From Phycisphaera sp. TMED24 (GTDB lineage: Bacteria; Planctomycetota; Phycisphaerae; Phycisphaerales; SM1A02), in contig NHCD02000016.1 in assembly GCA_002168105.2 (NCBI GenBank), positions 68,784 through 132,783 on the forward strand: a stretch of DNA of 64,000 bases, written 5' to 3'. Position 1 is the first letter of the stretch, and every line of letters starts with the position of its first letter. This document shows positions 37,153-45,066 of the stretch, piece after piece. The position numbers were made by a program, and so were the translations under genes. The notes beneath the pieces are model-generated. The model ran no database searches and was not told where the DNA came from. It worked only from the letters and a program-made list of their open reading frames with translations.

Positions 37153-37223
37153 TGGCCCGTGGTGTAACGGTAGCACAGCAGTTTTTGGTACTGCTTGTCC
37201 AAGTTCGAATCTTGGCGGGCCAA
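37153..37223 (+). tRNA. tRNA-Gln (TTG)
   Basis: 71 nt cloverleaf: acceptor TGGCCCG / CGGGCCA, anticodon stem GCAGT / ACTGC with loop TTTTGGT (anticodon TTG), T arm CCAAG TTCGAAT CTTGG, discriminator A. CCA is not encoded. It lies 40 bp before the glmU start. Confidence 0.96.
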
Positions 37224-37263
37224 TTGCCGGAAGCCGGACCTCATCGTCATCGACCCTACTTGG

Positions 37264-38070
37264 ATGCAGACTCCTCACCCAACAACCGATGCCTCCATCT
37301 GCTCCGACCGTGTGTCGGCTGCTGTCATTTTGGCCGCAGGGAAGGGCACACGGATGGACTCCGATCTTCCCAAGGTGATGCACATGGTTGCTGGTCGCCC
37401 CATTCTTGATTGGGTGGTTGACGCTGCGGAGGCCGCCGGGGTAACGAGAATTGTTCTGGTTGTTGGATATGGCCAAGAACTTGTGCGTGAAGCCATGGCT
37501 GACCGCAAAGGTGTCTCTTTCGCCGAGCAGACAGAGCAACTTGGCACCGGCCACGCCACCCTGTGTGCCGAATCTGAGGTTGGCGATGCAGATGACGTGT
37601 TGGTCCTGGCGGGCGATGGCCCCCTTATTCAGTCCTCGGTTCTTGTAAGGCTGCTCGCTACGCACCGGGAGGCGTCTGCCGCGGCGTCGTTGGCGACCGC
37701 GTGCATCGATGAACCTACTGGGTACGGCCGGATCGTTCGCGATTCCGCCGGTCATTTCGCTGCCATCGTCGAACAAAAAAATGCGACCGACGAGCAGCTT
37801 CGCATTTGCGAAGTCAACCCCAGCTACTACTGCTTTGATCGAAAATCCTTATTCGCCTCCCTTCATGGCCTTCGCCCAGATGACACTGGTGGCGAGTATT
37901 ACTTGACAGACGTTCCGGGCATTCTGAGGACGCAGGGGCACCATGTGGGCTTGTTGGACGAAGTCCCACAGGAAGATGTGTTGTCGATCAACACACTTCA
38001 ACAACTTGCCAAGGTGGATGAGATCCTTCGAAACCGTTTGGCGCAAAGTGCAACAGGAGGCTTGGCATGA
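37264..38070 (+). CDS. glmU: GlmU-type uridylyltransferase, N-terminal domain only
   Basis: 268 residues from MQTPHPTTDA; earlier starts run into the tRNA. The pyrophosphorylase domain that makes UDP-GlcNAc is clear: ILAAGKGTRMDSDLPKVMHMV, EQLGTGHATL, YGRIVRD and GEYYLTDVPG. The usual C-terminal left-handed beta-helix acetyltransferase domain (about 200 residues) is absent: the gene stops after INTLQQLAKVDEILR and prs begins at once (ATGA). So it would need a separate GlcN-1-P acetyltransferase, or act on another sugar phosphate. The symbol applies only to the N-domain. Confidence 0.85.
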   Translation: MQTPHPTTDASICSDRVSAAVILAAGKGTRMDSDLPKVMHMVAGRPILDWVVDAAEAAGVTRIVLVVGYGQELVREAMADRKGVSFAEQTEQLGTGHATLCAESEVGDADDVLVLAGDGPLIQSSVLVRLLATHREASAAASLATACIDEPTGYGRIVRDSAGHFAAIVEQKNATDEQLRICEVNPSYYCFDRKSLFASLHGLRPDDTGGEYYLTDVPGILRTQGHHVGLLDEVPQEDVLSINTLQQLAKVDEILRNRLAQSATGGLA

Positions 38071-39053
38071 CAGTGGCTGATCGCGACACGCTTCGTATTT
38101 TTGCCGGTTCAGGCGGCAAAGAACTTGCCGAGAGCATGGCGCAACATTTGAACCTTCGTGTGTCCAGTGGTTCCGCCGACCGCTTCCCAGACGGTGAAGT
38201 CATTGTTCGGGTTCAAGAGGACGTTCGCGGTCGTGATTGTTTTGTTGTCCAGTCCACCTGCGAGCCGGTCAACGACCGTCTGGTGGAGCTCCTGGTTTGG
38301 ATTGATTGCTTGCGGCGTGCGAGTGCACGCCGTATCACCGCGGTGATCCCATACTTCGGATACGCCCGTCAAGATCGAAAAGATGAAGGTCGCGTTCCCA
38401 TCACGGCGAAGCTGGTGGCCAACATGTTGACGGAAGCTGGCGCGGATCGGGTGCTTTGCCTTGATCTGCATGCGGCTCAGATTCAGGGGTTCTTTGACAT
38501 TCCCGTGGACCATGTCACAGCTGTTCCAATCTTCCGGAGTCGATTTGAAAAGGCCCGTGAGGAACTGGGTGATCTGACGCTGGTCTCTCCGGATGTCGGC
38601 AACGTCAAGACCGCCAATCTCTACGCGGATGCCCTGGGGGCAGATTTGGCCATTGTCGATAAGCGTCGTCAAAGTGGCGACAAGGTGGTCAGTCGTAACC
38701 TCATCGGGGATGTTGATGGCCGCTCTGTGCTGATGGTGGATGACATGATCTCGACGGCAGGCACCTTGACCGAAGCTGCTCGTCTGTGCCGGGAGCGAGG
38801 GGCAACCCGAGTTTGGGCTGCGGCCACGCATGCGGTGTTCGTCGGCCCGGCGATTGAGCGTCTGGCCGACCCGGTGTTTGAACGGGTGTTGATTTCTGAC
38901 ACCATTCCAGATCGCCCGCGCCTTGATCCCATTCGCGACAAACTTGAAATTCTTTCTACGGCCCGTCTTCTCGGCGAAGCCGTGCACCGAATCCACCACG
39001 ACTTGTCTGTTTCGGCCTTGTTCCGAAGTGGCAAATCAAATTCATCTTCTTGA
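38067..39053 (+). CDS. prs: Ribose-phosphate pyrophosphokinase (PRPP synthase)
   Basis: Makes PRPP for nucleotide, His and Trp synthesis. 328 residues, normal length. Class I motifs: GSADRFPDGEV, FGYARQDRK (ATP loop), DLHAAQIQGFFD, and the PRPP loop VLMVDDMISTAGTL. ATGA overlap with glmU, the same gene order (glmU-prs-rplY-pth) as in Firmicutes and many other bacteria. Confidence 0.97.
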   Translation: MTVADRDTLRIFAGSGGKELAESMAQHLNLRVSSGSADRFPDGEVIVRVQEDVRGRDCFVVQSTCEPVNDRLVELLVWIDCLRRASARRITAVIPYFGYARQDRKDEGRVPITAKLVANMLTEAGADRVLCLDLHAAQIQGFFDIPVDHVTAVPIFRSRFEKAREELGDLTLVSPDVGNVKTANLYADALGADLAIVDKRRQSGDKVVSRNLIGDVDGRSVLMVDDMISTAGTLTEAARLCRERGATRVWAAATHAVFVGPAIERLADPVFERVLISDTIPDRPRLDPIRDKLEILSTARLLGEAVHRIHHDLSVSALFRSGKSNSSS

Positions 39054-39069
39054 CAGAGGACTACCAACC

Positions 39070-39636
39070 ATGAGTGATACTACGCTCCAACATCTTCCGA
39101 ACGTTCAGCCCCTTGACGCCGTCGCCCGTGAGCGCGTCGGGTCTACCTATTCCAAGCGTCTCCGTGAGGCCGGCCGCCTTCCGGCCGTGATCTACGGTCG
39201 CGATGGCGATTGCATCTCGATTCACATGGACGAGAACGAGGCGATGAAGCAGCTCAACCGCGGCTTCAGAGTCTTCCGACTTTCATTTGAAGGTTCGGAC
39301 TGTCAGGATGTGAAAGTCCAAGAGTTCCAATTCGGACACTTGGGTGACAACCTGCTCCACATTGACTTTGTTCGGGTCGATCTGGACGAAAAGATAAACA
39401 GTGAAGTTGCAGTCCGAGTGATTGGACATATTCCCGGTGCGAAGACCATTGATCAGCTCATGTCTTCCATAGAGATTTCGGCCTCCCTCGGAGTAATGCC
39501 CCGATCCCTGGAAGTTCGTGGCGATACTGCCGTCGATGGTGTGATTTCAGCTTCGTCTGTTGGGCTGCCCGAAGGTGTCGACCTTGTCACCGAAGGCTCG
39601 GCGGTCGTCGCCCAAAATGCGGAGCTCGCGGGGTGA
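39070..39636 (+). CDS. rplY: 50S ribosomal protein L25/general stress protein CTC
   Basis: Binds 5S rRNA. 188 residues, the long CTC form: an L25 domain (GSTYSKRLREAGRLPAVIYG) plus a C-terminal beta domain (VAVRVIGHIPGA... LEVRGDTAVD). AGAGG Shine-Dalgarno upstream of the ATG; the track ORF starts too early. It overlaps the pth GTG by 4 bp. Confidence 0.93.
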   Translation: MSDTTLQHLPNVQPLDAVARERVGSTYSKRLREAGRLPAVIYGRDGDCISIHMDENEAMKQLNRGFRVFRLSFEGSDCQDVKVQEFQFGHLGDNLLHIDFVRVDLDEKINSEVAVRVIGHIPGAKTIDQLMSSIEISASLGVMPRSLEVRGDTAVDGVISASSVGLPEGVDLVTEGSAVVAQNAELAG

Positions 39637-40229
39637 AGCTCGTCGTTGGCTTAGGCAACCCAGGTCCTGAATACGATCAAACTCGGCACAATGTTGGGTT
39701 TGATGTCTTGGATCGTCTCGCGCGAAGATTCTTTGCTTCGGACACACCGCGTGTTCGATTTAAGGGCCTTTTGCTTGAGGGTCAGATCGGCTCGGAACCG
39801 GTTTGGCTGTTGAAGCCAACGACGTTCATGAACCGTTCCGGGGAGGCTTTGGCCGAAGCCGCCCGCTTTCGAAAGATTGATGTTCGACAGGACCTTCTGG
39901 TCGTGGTCGATGATCTGGCTCTTCCCTGTGGCTCGCTTCGCTTTCGTGATTTTGGCGGAACTGGAGGACACAACGGTCTGGCCGACATCGTCCGAGCACT
40001 GGGGGGGCAGCAATGGCCGCGACTTCGCATCGGCATTGATCGGCCGGGGCGTATTCCCCAATCCAATTATGTCTTGGGGAAGTTCACACCTGAGCAGCAC
40101 ACTCTTATTGACCCCGCGCTCGACCGTGCGGCCGAGGCCGTCGAATATTGGGTGCACGAAGGCACCGAAGCGGCAGCCCAGAAGTACCACACGCCCGAAA
40201 ACCGGGACATCAACACAAACGCAAATTGA
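39633..40229 (+). CDS. pth: Peptidyl-tRNA hydrolase
   Basis: Recycles stalled peptidyl-tRNA. 198 residues, GTG start within the rplY stop. Motifs: VVGLGNPGPEYDQTRHNVGF (catalytic His in TRHN), LKPTTFMNRSGEA, VVVDDLALPCGSLRF, GGTGGHNGL and RLRIGIDRP. Complete. Confidence 0.96.
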   Translation: MKLVVGLGNPGPEYDQTRHNVGFDVLDRLARRFFASDTPRVRFKGLLLEGQIGSEPVWLLKPTTFMNRSGEALAEAARFRKIDVRQDLLVVVDDLALPCGSLRFRDFGGTGGHNGLADIVRALGGQQWPRLRIGIDRPGRIPQSNYVLGKFTPEQHTLIDPALDRAAEAVEYWVHEGTEAAAQKYHTPENRDINTNAN

Positions 40230-40264
40230 AACAATCGCCCCTTCAAGGGGGCAGGAGAATATCC

Positions 40265-40816
40265 ATGACTGAAACCGCAACCATGAACACCTACGAGGGC
40301 ATGTTCCTCTTCCCGCAAATCGCGTCCAGCGACCTCAAGGCCGCTCAAGAGCACGTTGAATACCTCATCGGCCGCGGTGAAGGTGAAATTATTTCCCTCG
40401 CCAAATGGGACGAGCGACGACTGGCGTACGAGATCAAGGGCAACCGCCGTGGCCTGTACTTCTTGACCTACTTCAAAGCGACCGGTGACGGTGCGATTGA
40501 AATCGAACGGCAAGTCAATCTTTCTGAGCAACTCCTCCGCGCGATGATCCTGAAGGCTGATCTTGTTCCTGCCGATGTCATCGCCGCCGCTGATGCTCGT
40601 GAACTGCTGGCCCAAGAAATCGTCGAACGGGCTGCCGCCGAGGAAACCGAATCCGTGGCATCCAGCATCTCCAGCCGTGAGGACTTTGAGGCCCAGCAGG
40701 CCGAGGTCGCCAAGGCCCAAAAAGCGCATCAGGATGAACTGGACGCCAAGGCCGCCGAACAAGAAAAGGCTGAAGAGGCTGCTGAGGCGGCCGACCGCGG
40801 CTCCAGCGACGCCTGA
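40265..40816 (+). CDS. rpsF: 30S ribosomal protein S6 with long C-terminal extension
   Basis: 183 residues from MTETATMNTYEGMFLF after a GCAGGAG Shine-Dalgarno. The S6 domain covers about residues 7-105 (YEIKGNRRGLYFLTYF is typical). The last 75 residues are a highly charged Ala/Glu/Lys region (AQQAEVAKAQKAHQDELDAK) that should form a helix and roughly doubles normal S6 length. S6 normally binds S18; the rpsR gene is not adjacent here. Confidence 0.93.
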   Translation: MTETATMNTYEGMFLFPQIASSDLKAAQEHVEYLIGRGEGEIISLAKWDERRLAYEIKGNRRGLYFLTYFKATGDGAIEIERQVNLSEQLLRAMILKADLVPADVIAAADARELLAQEIVERAAAEETESVASSISSREDFEAQQAEVAKAQKAHQDELDAKAAEQEKAEEAAEAADRGSSDA

Positions 40817-40837
40817 TCGCCTTACCGGCACATCCGC

Positions 40838-40887
40838 AACGTTGATGACACAAGTTGTCAGTCTCTGACTGACAACTTGTCAACGTT
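40838..40887. repeat. Large perfect inverted repeat between rpsF and ssb
   Basis: ACAAGTTGTCAGTC, 3-nt loop TCT, GACTGACAACTTGT: a 14-bp perfect stem. After a 5-nt 5' bulge (ATGAC) a further 7-bp stem AACGTTG / CAACGTT extends it. No T run follows, so it is not a classical terminator; it may set the relative expression of rpsF and ssb by processing or attenuation. Confidence 0.75.
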
Positions 40888-40951
40888 TCCCTGAATTCCC
40901 CCCTCCCAGCCCTGCTCCGGGATAGGTTTCCCCTTTCAAGGAGAACTCTCG

Positions 40952-41395
40952 ATGGGCAACTTCAACAAGGTCATTCTGCTCGGCAATCTCACCCGTGATA
41001 TTGAGCTGCGGCATACGCAAAGCAACCAAGCCGTTGCGAACTTCTCAATTGCGGTCAACCGCCAGTGGAAAGATCAATCCGGGCAGACCCATGAAGAAGC
41101 CACCTTTGTCGACTGCGAATCTTGGGGGCGACAAGCTGAAGTCATGCACCAATACCTTGGTAAAGGTCGCGAGGTGATGCTCGAGGGCCGCCTTCGCATG
41201 GATCGCTGGCAGGACAAGCAATCTGGAGCCAATCGCTCCAAATTGGTGGTCGTGGTGGAGTCTTTCCAGTTCATTGGTGGACGTGGGGAGCCAGGCGGGA
41301 GCGCTGCCGTTGAGACTCCCCGAAGCCGCTCCGCCCCTGGTGCCAGTTCCCCGGCCCAAGCAAGTGCCCCTGACGACGGTGATATTCCTTTTTAA
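40952..41395 (+). CDS. ssb: Single-stranded DNA-binding protein
   Basis: 147 residues after an AAGGAG Shine-Dalgarno. OB fold with MGNFNKVILLGNLTRDIELRH, VNRQWKD and FVDCESWGRQAEV; Ser/Ala/Pro-rich linker; acidic partner-binding tip DDGDIPF, the canonical SSB C-terminus. Intact. Confidence 0.96.
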   Translation: MGNFNKVILLGNLTRDIELRHTQSNQAVANFSIAVNRQWKDQSGQTHEEATFVDCESWGRQAEVMHQYLGKGREVMLEGRLRMDRWQDKQSGANRSKLVVVVESFQFIGGRGEPGGSAAVETPRSRSAPGASSPAQASAPDDGDIPF

Positions 41396-41456
41396 CAGTT
41401 TTCACGTCTACGATCTGCGTCAGCCAGTTGGGCTTCCACCGGGGCCCTAATTCGTT

Positions 41457-41462
41457 TACAAT
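41457..41462 (+). promoter_or_regulatory. Possible internal promoter (-10) for rplI
   Basis: TACAAT in the 160-bp gap between ssb and rplI, with only a weak -35 (TTCCAC) upstream. It would give an approximately 85-nt leader ending in an AAAGGAG Shine-Dalgarno. Suggestive only. Confidence 0.3.
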
Positions 41463-41555
41463 TCTGTATTGCCTTCTGGCAATCCGTTGGGGTCAAGACC
41501 GTCTTGGCTCCTCACTTTGATCTTTCGATCAAGAGGACAGCGAAAGGAGCCCGCT

Positions 41556-42125
41556 GTGGCCAAAAATATTGAACTGTTGTTGGTGGAGTCTGTTGAGAAC
41601 CTTGGCCTGGTTGGCGAGGTTGTTCGTGTCCGCGCTGGTTACGCGCGGAACTATCTGCTCCCTCTTGGTATGGCTGAGTTCCCAACCGAATCGCGTATTG
41701 CCGAACTGCAATCTGCCCGCGTTGAAGCAGCCGCCAAGGCCGATGCTCTCCGTGAAGAGCAAGAGTCAATCCTTGGCAAACTTGGTGGCATTGTTTTGAC
41801 CTTGCGTCGTCCAACCAACGACAAAGGCATTCTGTACGGATCGGTTTCCCAGCGGGACATCTCCGACGCGCTCATCCAAGGCGGATTCAACATTGGGATC
41901 AGTGCAGTTCGTCTTTCCGTGGCTATCCGGCGGACCGGCGACTACGAGGTTCCAATCCAGTTTGGCAAGGAACTTCGTGAAAGCATCACGGTCGTGGTGG
42001 AGTCCGAATCGGTCATTGAAGAAATGGCCGATGACGCTCCCGAAGATGGTGGTGATGCCGCCGTTGAGACGGCAGCAGATGCGGGGGCCGAAGAGGCTAC
42101 CGAATCAGCCGCAGACGAGTCTTGA
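41556..42125 (+). CDS. rplI: 50S ribosomal protein L9 with acidic tail
   Basis: 189 residues from GTG after AAAGGAG; the track ORF starts 29 codons early. The N-domain IELLLVESVENLGLVGEVVRVRAGYARNYLLP is typical, followed by the long connecting helix and the C-domain (GILYGSVSQRDI). An extra tail of about 40 Ala/Glu/Asp residues (DDAPEDGGDAAVETAADAG) goes beyond normal L9. A terminator follows. Confidence 0.94.
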   Translation: MAKNIELLLVESVENLGLVGEVVRVRAGYARNYLLPLGMAEFPTESRIAELQSARVEAAAKADALREEQESILGKLGGIVLTLRRPTNDKGILYGSVSQRDISDALIQGGFNIGISAVRLSVAIRRTGDYEVPIQFGKELRESITVVVESESVIEEMADDAPEDGGDAAVETAADAGAEEATESAADES

Positions 42126-42156
42126 GCATTCAGCCTCGGTTGCCATGAGTATCTTC

Positions 42157-42184
42157 AGCCCGACCAGATGGTCGGGCTTTTTTA
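42157..42184 (+). terminator. Terminator after rplI
   Basis: AGCCCGACC-AGAT-GGTCGGGCT followed by TTTTTT: a 9-bp perfect stem ending the glmU-rplI cluster. It may work in both directions, since the convergent hisN-like gene ends 4 bp away. Confidence 0.92.
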
Positions 42185-42187
42185 CGT

Positions 42188-43009
42188 TCAGCTCCGAGCG
42201 TGCTGTTGCAGGATTCCCGTAACTTCATCGTGGAGTGGGCCACCTTGGGTCGCAACGCATTGGTGGGGAGAAGGGCAATCTTCACCCCGCCAGTTGGTCA
42301 ATTTGAGCCCTGCGGCTTGGGCCAGTGGCACCAGCCATTCGATGTCCCAGGGGTGGAGCAGCGGTTCGACCACCACATCAACCCGGCCGGCGAGCAGCAG
42401 CCACAGCCCATAGCAGTCACTCCACCCTTTGGTACGTGCGGCTCTATGGGCCAACTTTGGATACGCCGCTTCAGCATCAGCCATCCGAAAGTAGTCCCAG
42501 CCGGTGGTCACCAATGTGGCATCTTGGAGTCTGTGCGGTGAAGGACTTGCGGTGATTCCTTGTGGTCGACCTTCCACGAGGAGAACAACCTCTTGGCACG
42601 TCCCTTTCGCGCCCAATTGGAGGGCAGGCAGGTCGCACGCCCCGGCCACTGGCCTTCCGTCGTATCTCAACGCAACGAGTGTGCCCCAAAGCGGTACTTG
42701 GTGTCGAAAGGAGGCCGTGCCGTCAATCGGATCGATCACCCAGGTCCACTTTGAGCCGCCTGGCTGGGGTGCTGCCTCTTCACCTACGACACCATCGTCG
42801 GGAAAGTGCAGGTGCAGCCAGTCTCGCATCGCGGATTCGGTTTCTTGATCAATTTTGGTGACCAATGTGCCATCTGGTTTTGTTGTTGCCTCACATTGCC
42901 CCGCGAGGAAGCTTGGGAGCGTGTGGGATCTGGCCACATCCAGGAGTGCCTCCATGGCCTCCAATCGGCCGCTCCAAGGGGTGTCTTGTGTCCTCTCAGG
43001 TCCGGTCAC
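42188..43009 (-). CDS. Inositol-monophosphatase-family phosphatase, HisN-like
   Basis: 273 residues, GTG start. Metal-binding motifs of the IMPase family: Glu in VVGEE, WVIDPIDGTASF and the C-terminal WDIEWLVPLAQAAG. The WSDCYG motif near residue 195 is typical of the HisN histidinol-phosphatase subgroup, so a role in histidine synthesis is likely, though inositol or PAP phosphatase cannot be excluded. It follows the glycosyltransferase gene by 25 bp in the same direction. Confidence 0.85.
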   Translation of the reverse strand: MTGPERTQDTPWSGRLEAMEALLDVARSHTLPSFLAGQCEATTKPDGTLVTKIDQETESAMRDWLHLHFPDDGVVGEEAAPQPGGSKWTWVIDPIDGTASFRHQVPLWGTLVALRYDGRPVAGACDLPALQLGAKGTCQEVVLLVEGRPQGITASPSPHRLQDATLVTTGWDYFRMADAEAAYPKLAHRAARTKGWSDCYGLWLLLAGRVDVVVEPLLHPWDIEWLVPLAQAAGLKLTNWRGEDCPSPHQCVATQGGPLHDEVTGILQQHARS

Positions 43010-43034
43010 TGGAGTTGTTGTCCAGATGGAAAAT

Positions 43035-44606
43035 TCACGAGGTCATCCTGTCGTACTCTTGGATGCACTTTTGTGCCGCACCTTCCCAGGTGATTCGTCT
43101 CACTTCAAATCGTCCGTGCTCTTTCAAGTGCTGCGACAGCGGAGGATATTTGAGGACCGCCACGATTTTGCTGGCCATGTCCTCGATGTCCCAAAAGTCA
43201 ACTTTCAGAGCATGGGTTAGAACTTCGCTCACGCCTGAGGTCTTGCTGATGAGGACGGGGACACCATGACTCATGGCTTCAAGCGGGGCGATACCAAATG
43301 GCTCTGAACGACTCGGCATCACGTACAGGTCGGCGAGGGAGAAGACACGCGAAATGTCTCGCCCCCGGAGAAATCCTGTGAAGAGTACCCGGTCGCCGAT
43401 GCCAAGCTCGGCCGCCATGCGAATCATGCGTTCGGCCTGATCACCACTCCCAGCAACCACGAACTTCACATTGCTGGTGTGTTCGAGCACCTTCTTGGCG
43501 GCGGCCATAAAAAACTCAGGCCCCTTTTGATACGTGATACGACCAAAGTACAGAACGATCCGATCGTCTCGTCTGATCTCAGACGGTGACGGGCTGTCTT
43601 CTGAGAGTTCGACGCCGTTGTAGATCACCCTACATCGTTCCGCTGAAACACCATATCGAGACACAACCAAGTTCCGAGTCAGGGCGCTGACACAGACCAC
43701 CCGGTCCGCTTCTCGGATGCCACGGGATTCAATCGCAAGAACGTCGGGGTTGCCATGATCGCCTGAACGATCAAACTCCGTGCTGTGAACGTGGACGACC
43801 AAAGGCTTTCCGGTCAAAGCGCGGAGCGCCAGTCCTGCTTCATACGTCATCCAATCGTGCGCGTGGATGACGTCGAAATCTCGCTCGGGCAGGAACTGCA
43901 TGCAAAATCGGGTGAACTGGGTGACATGCCCCCGAAGATCATCGCCATAATCGCCATTTCCGGGTGTTTGAATGACTTCGGGCGATTCAGGTGTGTCAAT
44001 TTGGGGCTGTTCACTGCTTTCTGGGCTTGTTGTACTCGCTGCGGCCCACGCCTCGCGAGCCATTTGTTTGAGCAGCACATGTTGTTCCGCCGGGACGTCT
44101 CCACCCCGGCTGATAAATTCATCCAGGGCCTGCGCTGCTCGGATGGGGTTCCCATTGGCGGTTTGGAGAAAAGTTGCTACTGGTTCTGGTGTGGTATCAA
44201 GGGGGTAAGGAAAATGGCCGCCTTGATTTGATCCCATGCTTTCAAGCCGGTGTGATTGTTCTGGCGAAAGAGGGGGGAGGCCTCGAATCGGGTCGAGCAA
44301 AGGGGGGGGCATTGGGGGCGATGTCTTGGACGGTGACGGACACGCCGAGGGATATTCTGGGTTGACTGCAATGGGCCGGTCATTCGTTGCTGGTTGGGAC
44401 TGAGATTTGGCGACGGCTGACAGTTCCTCGCACCCAGGAGAAAGCACTCGAACGCCATGCACTTGCGCGCTCGCAACTGGGCGAGGCAATACAAAGTCAA
44501 TCTCGATGCCTTGATCAACTAGAGCGCGGGTAAGGCCGGCGCATGCGGTCCCAAGACCGCCTGTGATCAGCGGCGGAAATTCCCAGCCCAGCATGAGCAC
44601 CCGCAT
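43035..44606 (-). CDS. Glycogen-synthase-like glycosyltransferase (GT4/GT5)
   Basis: 523 residues, GT-B fold. N-terminal MLGWEFPPLITGGLGTACAGL with the GGLG donor-binding loop as in starch/glycogen synthases; FDVIHAHDWMTYEAGLAL; C-terminal domain with YFGRITYQKGPEFF and MPSRSEPFGIAPLEAMSHG (the E-x7-E motif). Between about residues 65 and 225 lies a Pro/Ser-rich low-complexity insertion that is not part of the usual fold. The start codon shares one base with the stop of the small upstream gene (TGATG). Confidence 0.88.
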   Translation of the reverse strand: MRVLMLGWEFPPLITGGLGTACAGLTRALVDQGIEIDFVLPRPVASAQVHGVRVLSPGCEELSAVAKSQSQPATNDRPIAVNPEYPSACPSPSKTSPPMPPPLLDPIRGLPPLSPEQSHRLESMGSNQGGHFPYPLDTTPEPVATFLQTANGNPIRAAQALDEFISRGGDVPAEQHVLLKQMAREAWAAASTTSPESSEQPQIDTPESPEVIQTPGNGDYGDDLRGHVTQFTRFCMQFLPERDFDVIHAHDWMTYEAGLALRALTGKPLVVHVHSTEFDRSGDHGNPDVLAIESRGIREADRVVCVSALTRNLVVSRYGVSAERCRVIYNGVELSEDSPSPSEIRRDDRIVLYFGRITYQKGPEFFMAAAKKVLEHTSNVKFVVAGSGDQAERMIRMAAELGIGDRVLFTGFLRGRDISRVFSLADLYVMPSRSEPFGIAPLEAMSHGVPVLISKTSGVSEVLTHALKVDFWDIEDMASKIVAVLKYPPLSQHLKEHGRFEVRRITWEGAAQKCIQEYDRMTS

Positions 44607-45022
44607 CAGTCTTCCTCGTCTTCACCGCCCATGTCACCAAGTTCAGTGAACATGACCACCATGGCTTGGAGTGCAACTGCGATCTCAGCGGGGGCTGCGG
44701 ACGGCCATACGCACGAGAAGACGTATTCACGCTGCTCGTTCCGGAAGTGCCGGAAAGTGGGCACTGCACCGTCCCAATCTAGCTCGACCAGTTCTTCTTC
44801 GAAAAGTTCCTCGAGTTCGTCACCAGTGTGCTCAAGATCTCCTTCGATGGACTCAGAAAGCCAGCGGTCTTTGGTCATCAGAGCGAGCAGGCACCCGCCT
44901 TCGGTCGGTGAGATTTCATACCAGGCGTCCACATCGTGAGGCGCTTTCATGGTGATCGCGCCGCCCGTGATGTCGGCCAGCGACTTCAGTGATTGCGGGA
45001 GTTGGTCGTAGATTTCATTCAT
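44606..45022 (-). CDS. Small conserved-looking protein, YbjN-like layout
   Basis: 138 residues from MNEIYDQLPQSL after a GAGGA site. Alternating alpha/beta layout with an acidic middle (ELEELFEEELVELDWDG) and an acidic C-terminus (GDMGGEDEED). The two-layer pattern WYEISPTEGGCLLAL... YVFSCVWPSAAP... ALQAMVVMFTEL loosely recalls YbjN/type III chaperone-like folds; this is a guess from shape. It is co-transcribed with the glycosyltransferase, so it may be its partner or chaperone. Confidence 0.65.
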   Translation of the reverse strand: MNEIYDQLPQSLKSLADITGGAITMKAPHDVDAWYEISPTEGGCLLALMTKDRWLSESIEGDLEHTGDELEELFEEELVELDWDGAVPTFRHFRNEQREYVFSCVWPSAAPAEIAVALQAMVVMFTELGDMGGEDEED

Positions 45023-45066
45023 CGTGTGCTCATCCTCAAGACAACGCATGGTAGCCTCGGGTATTC

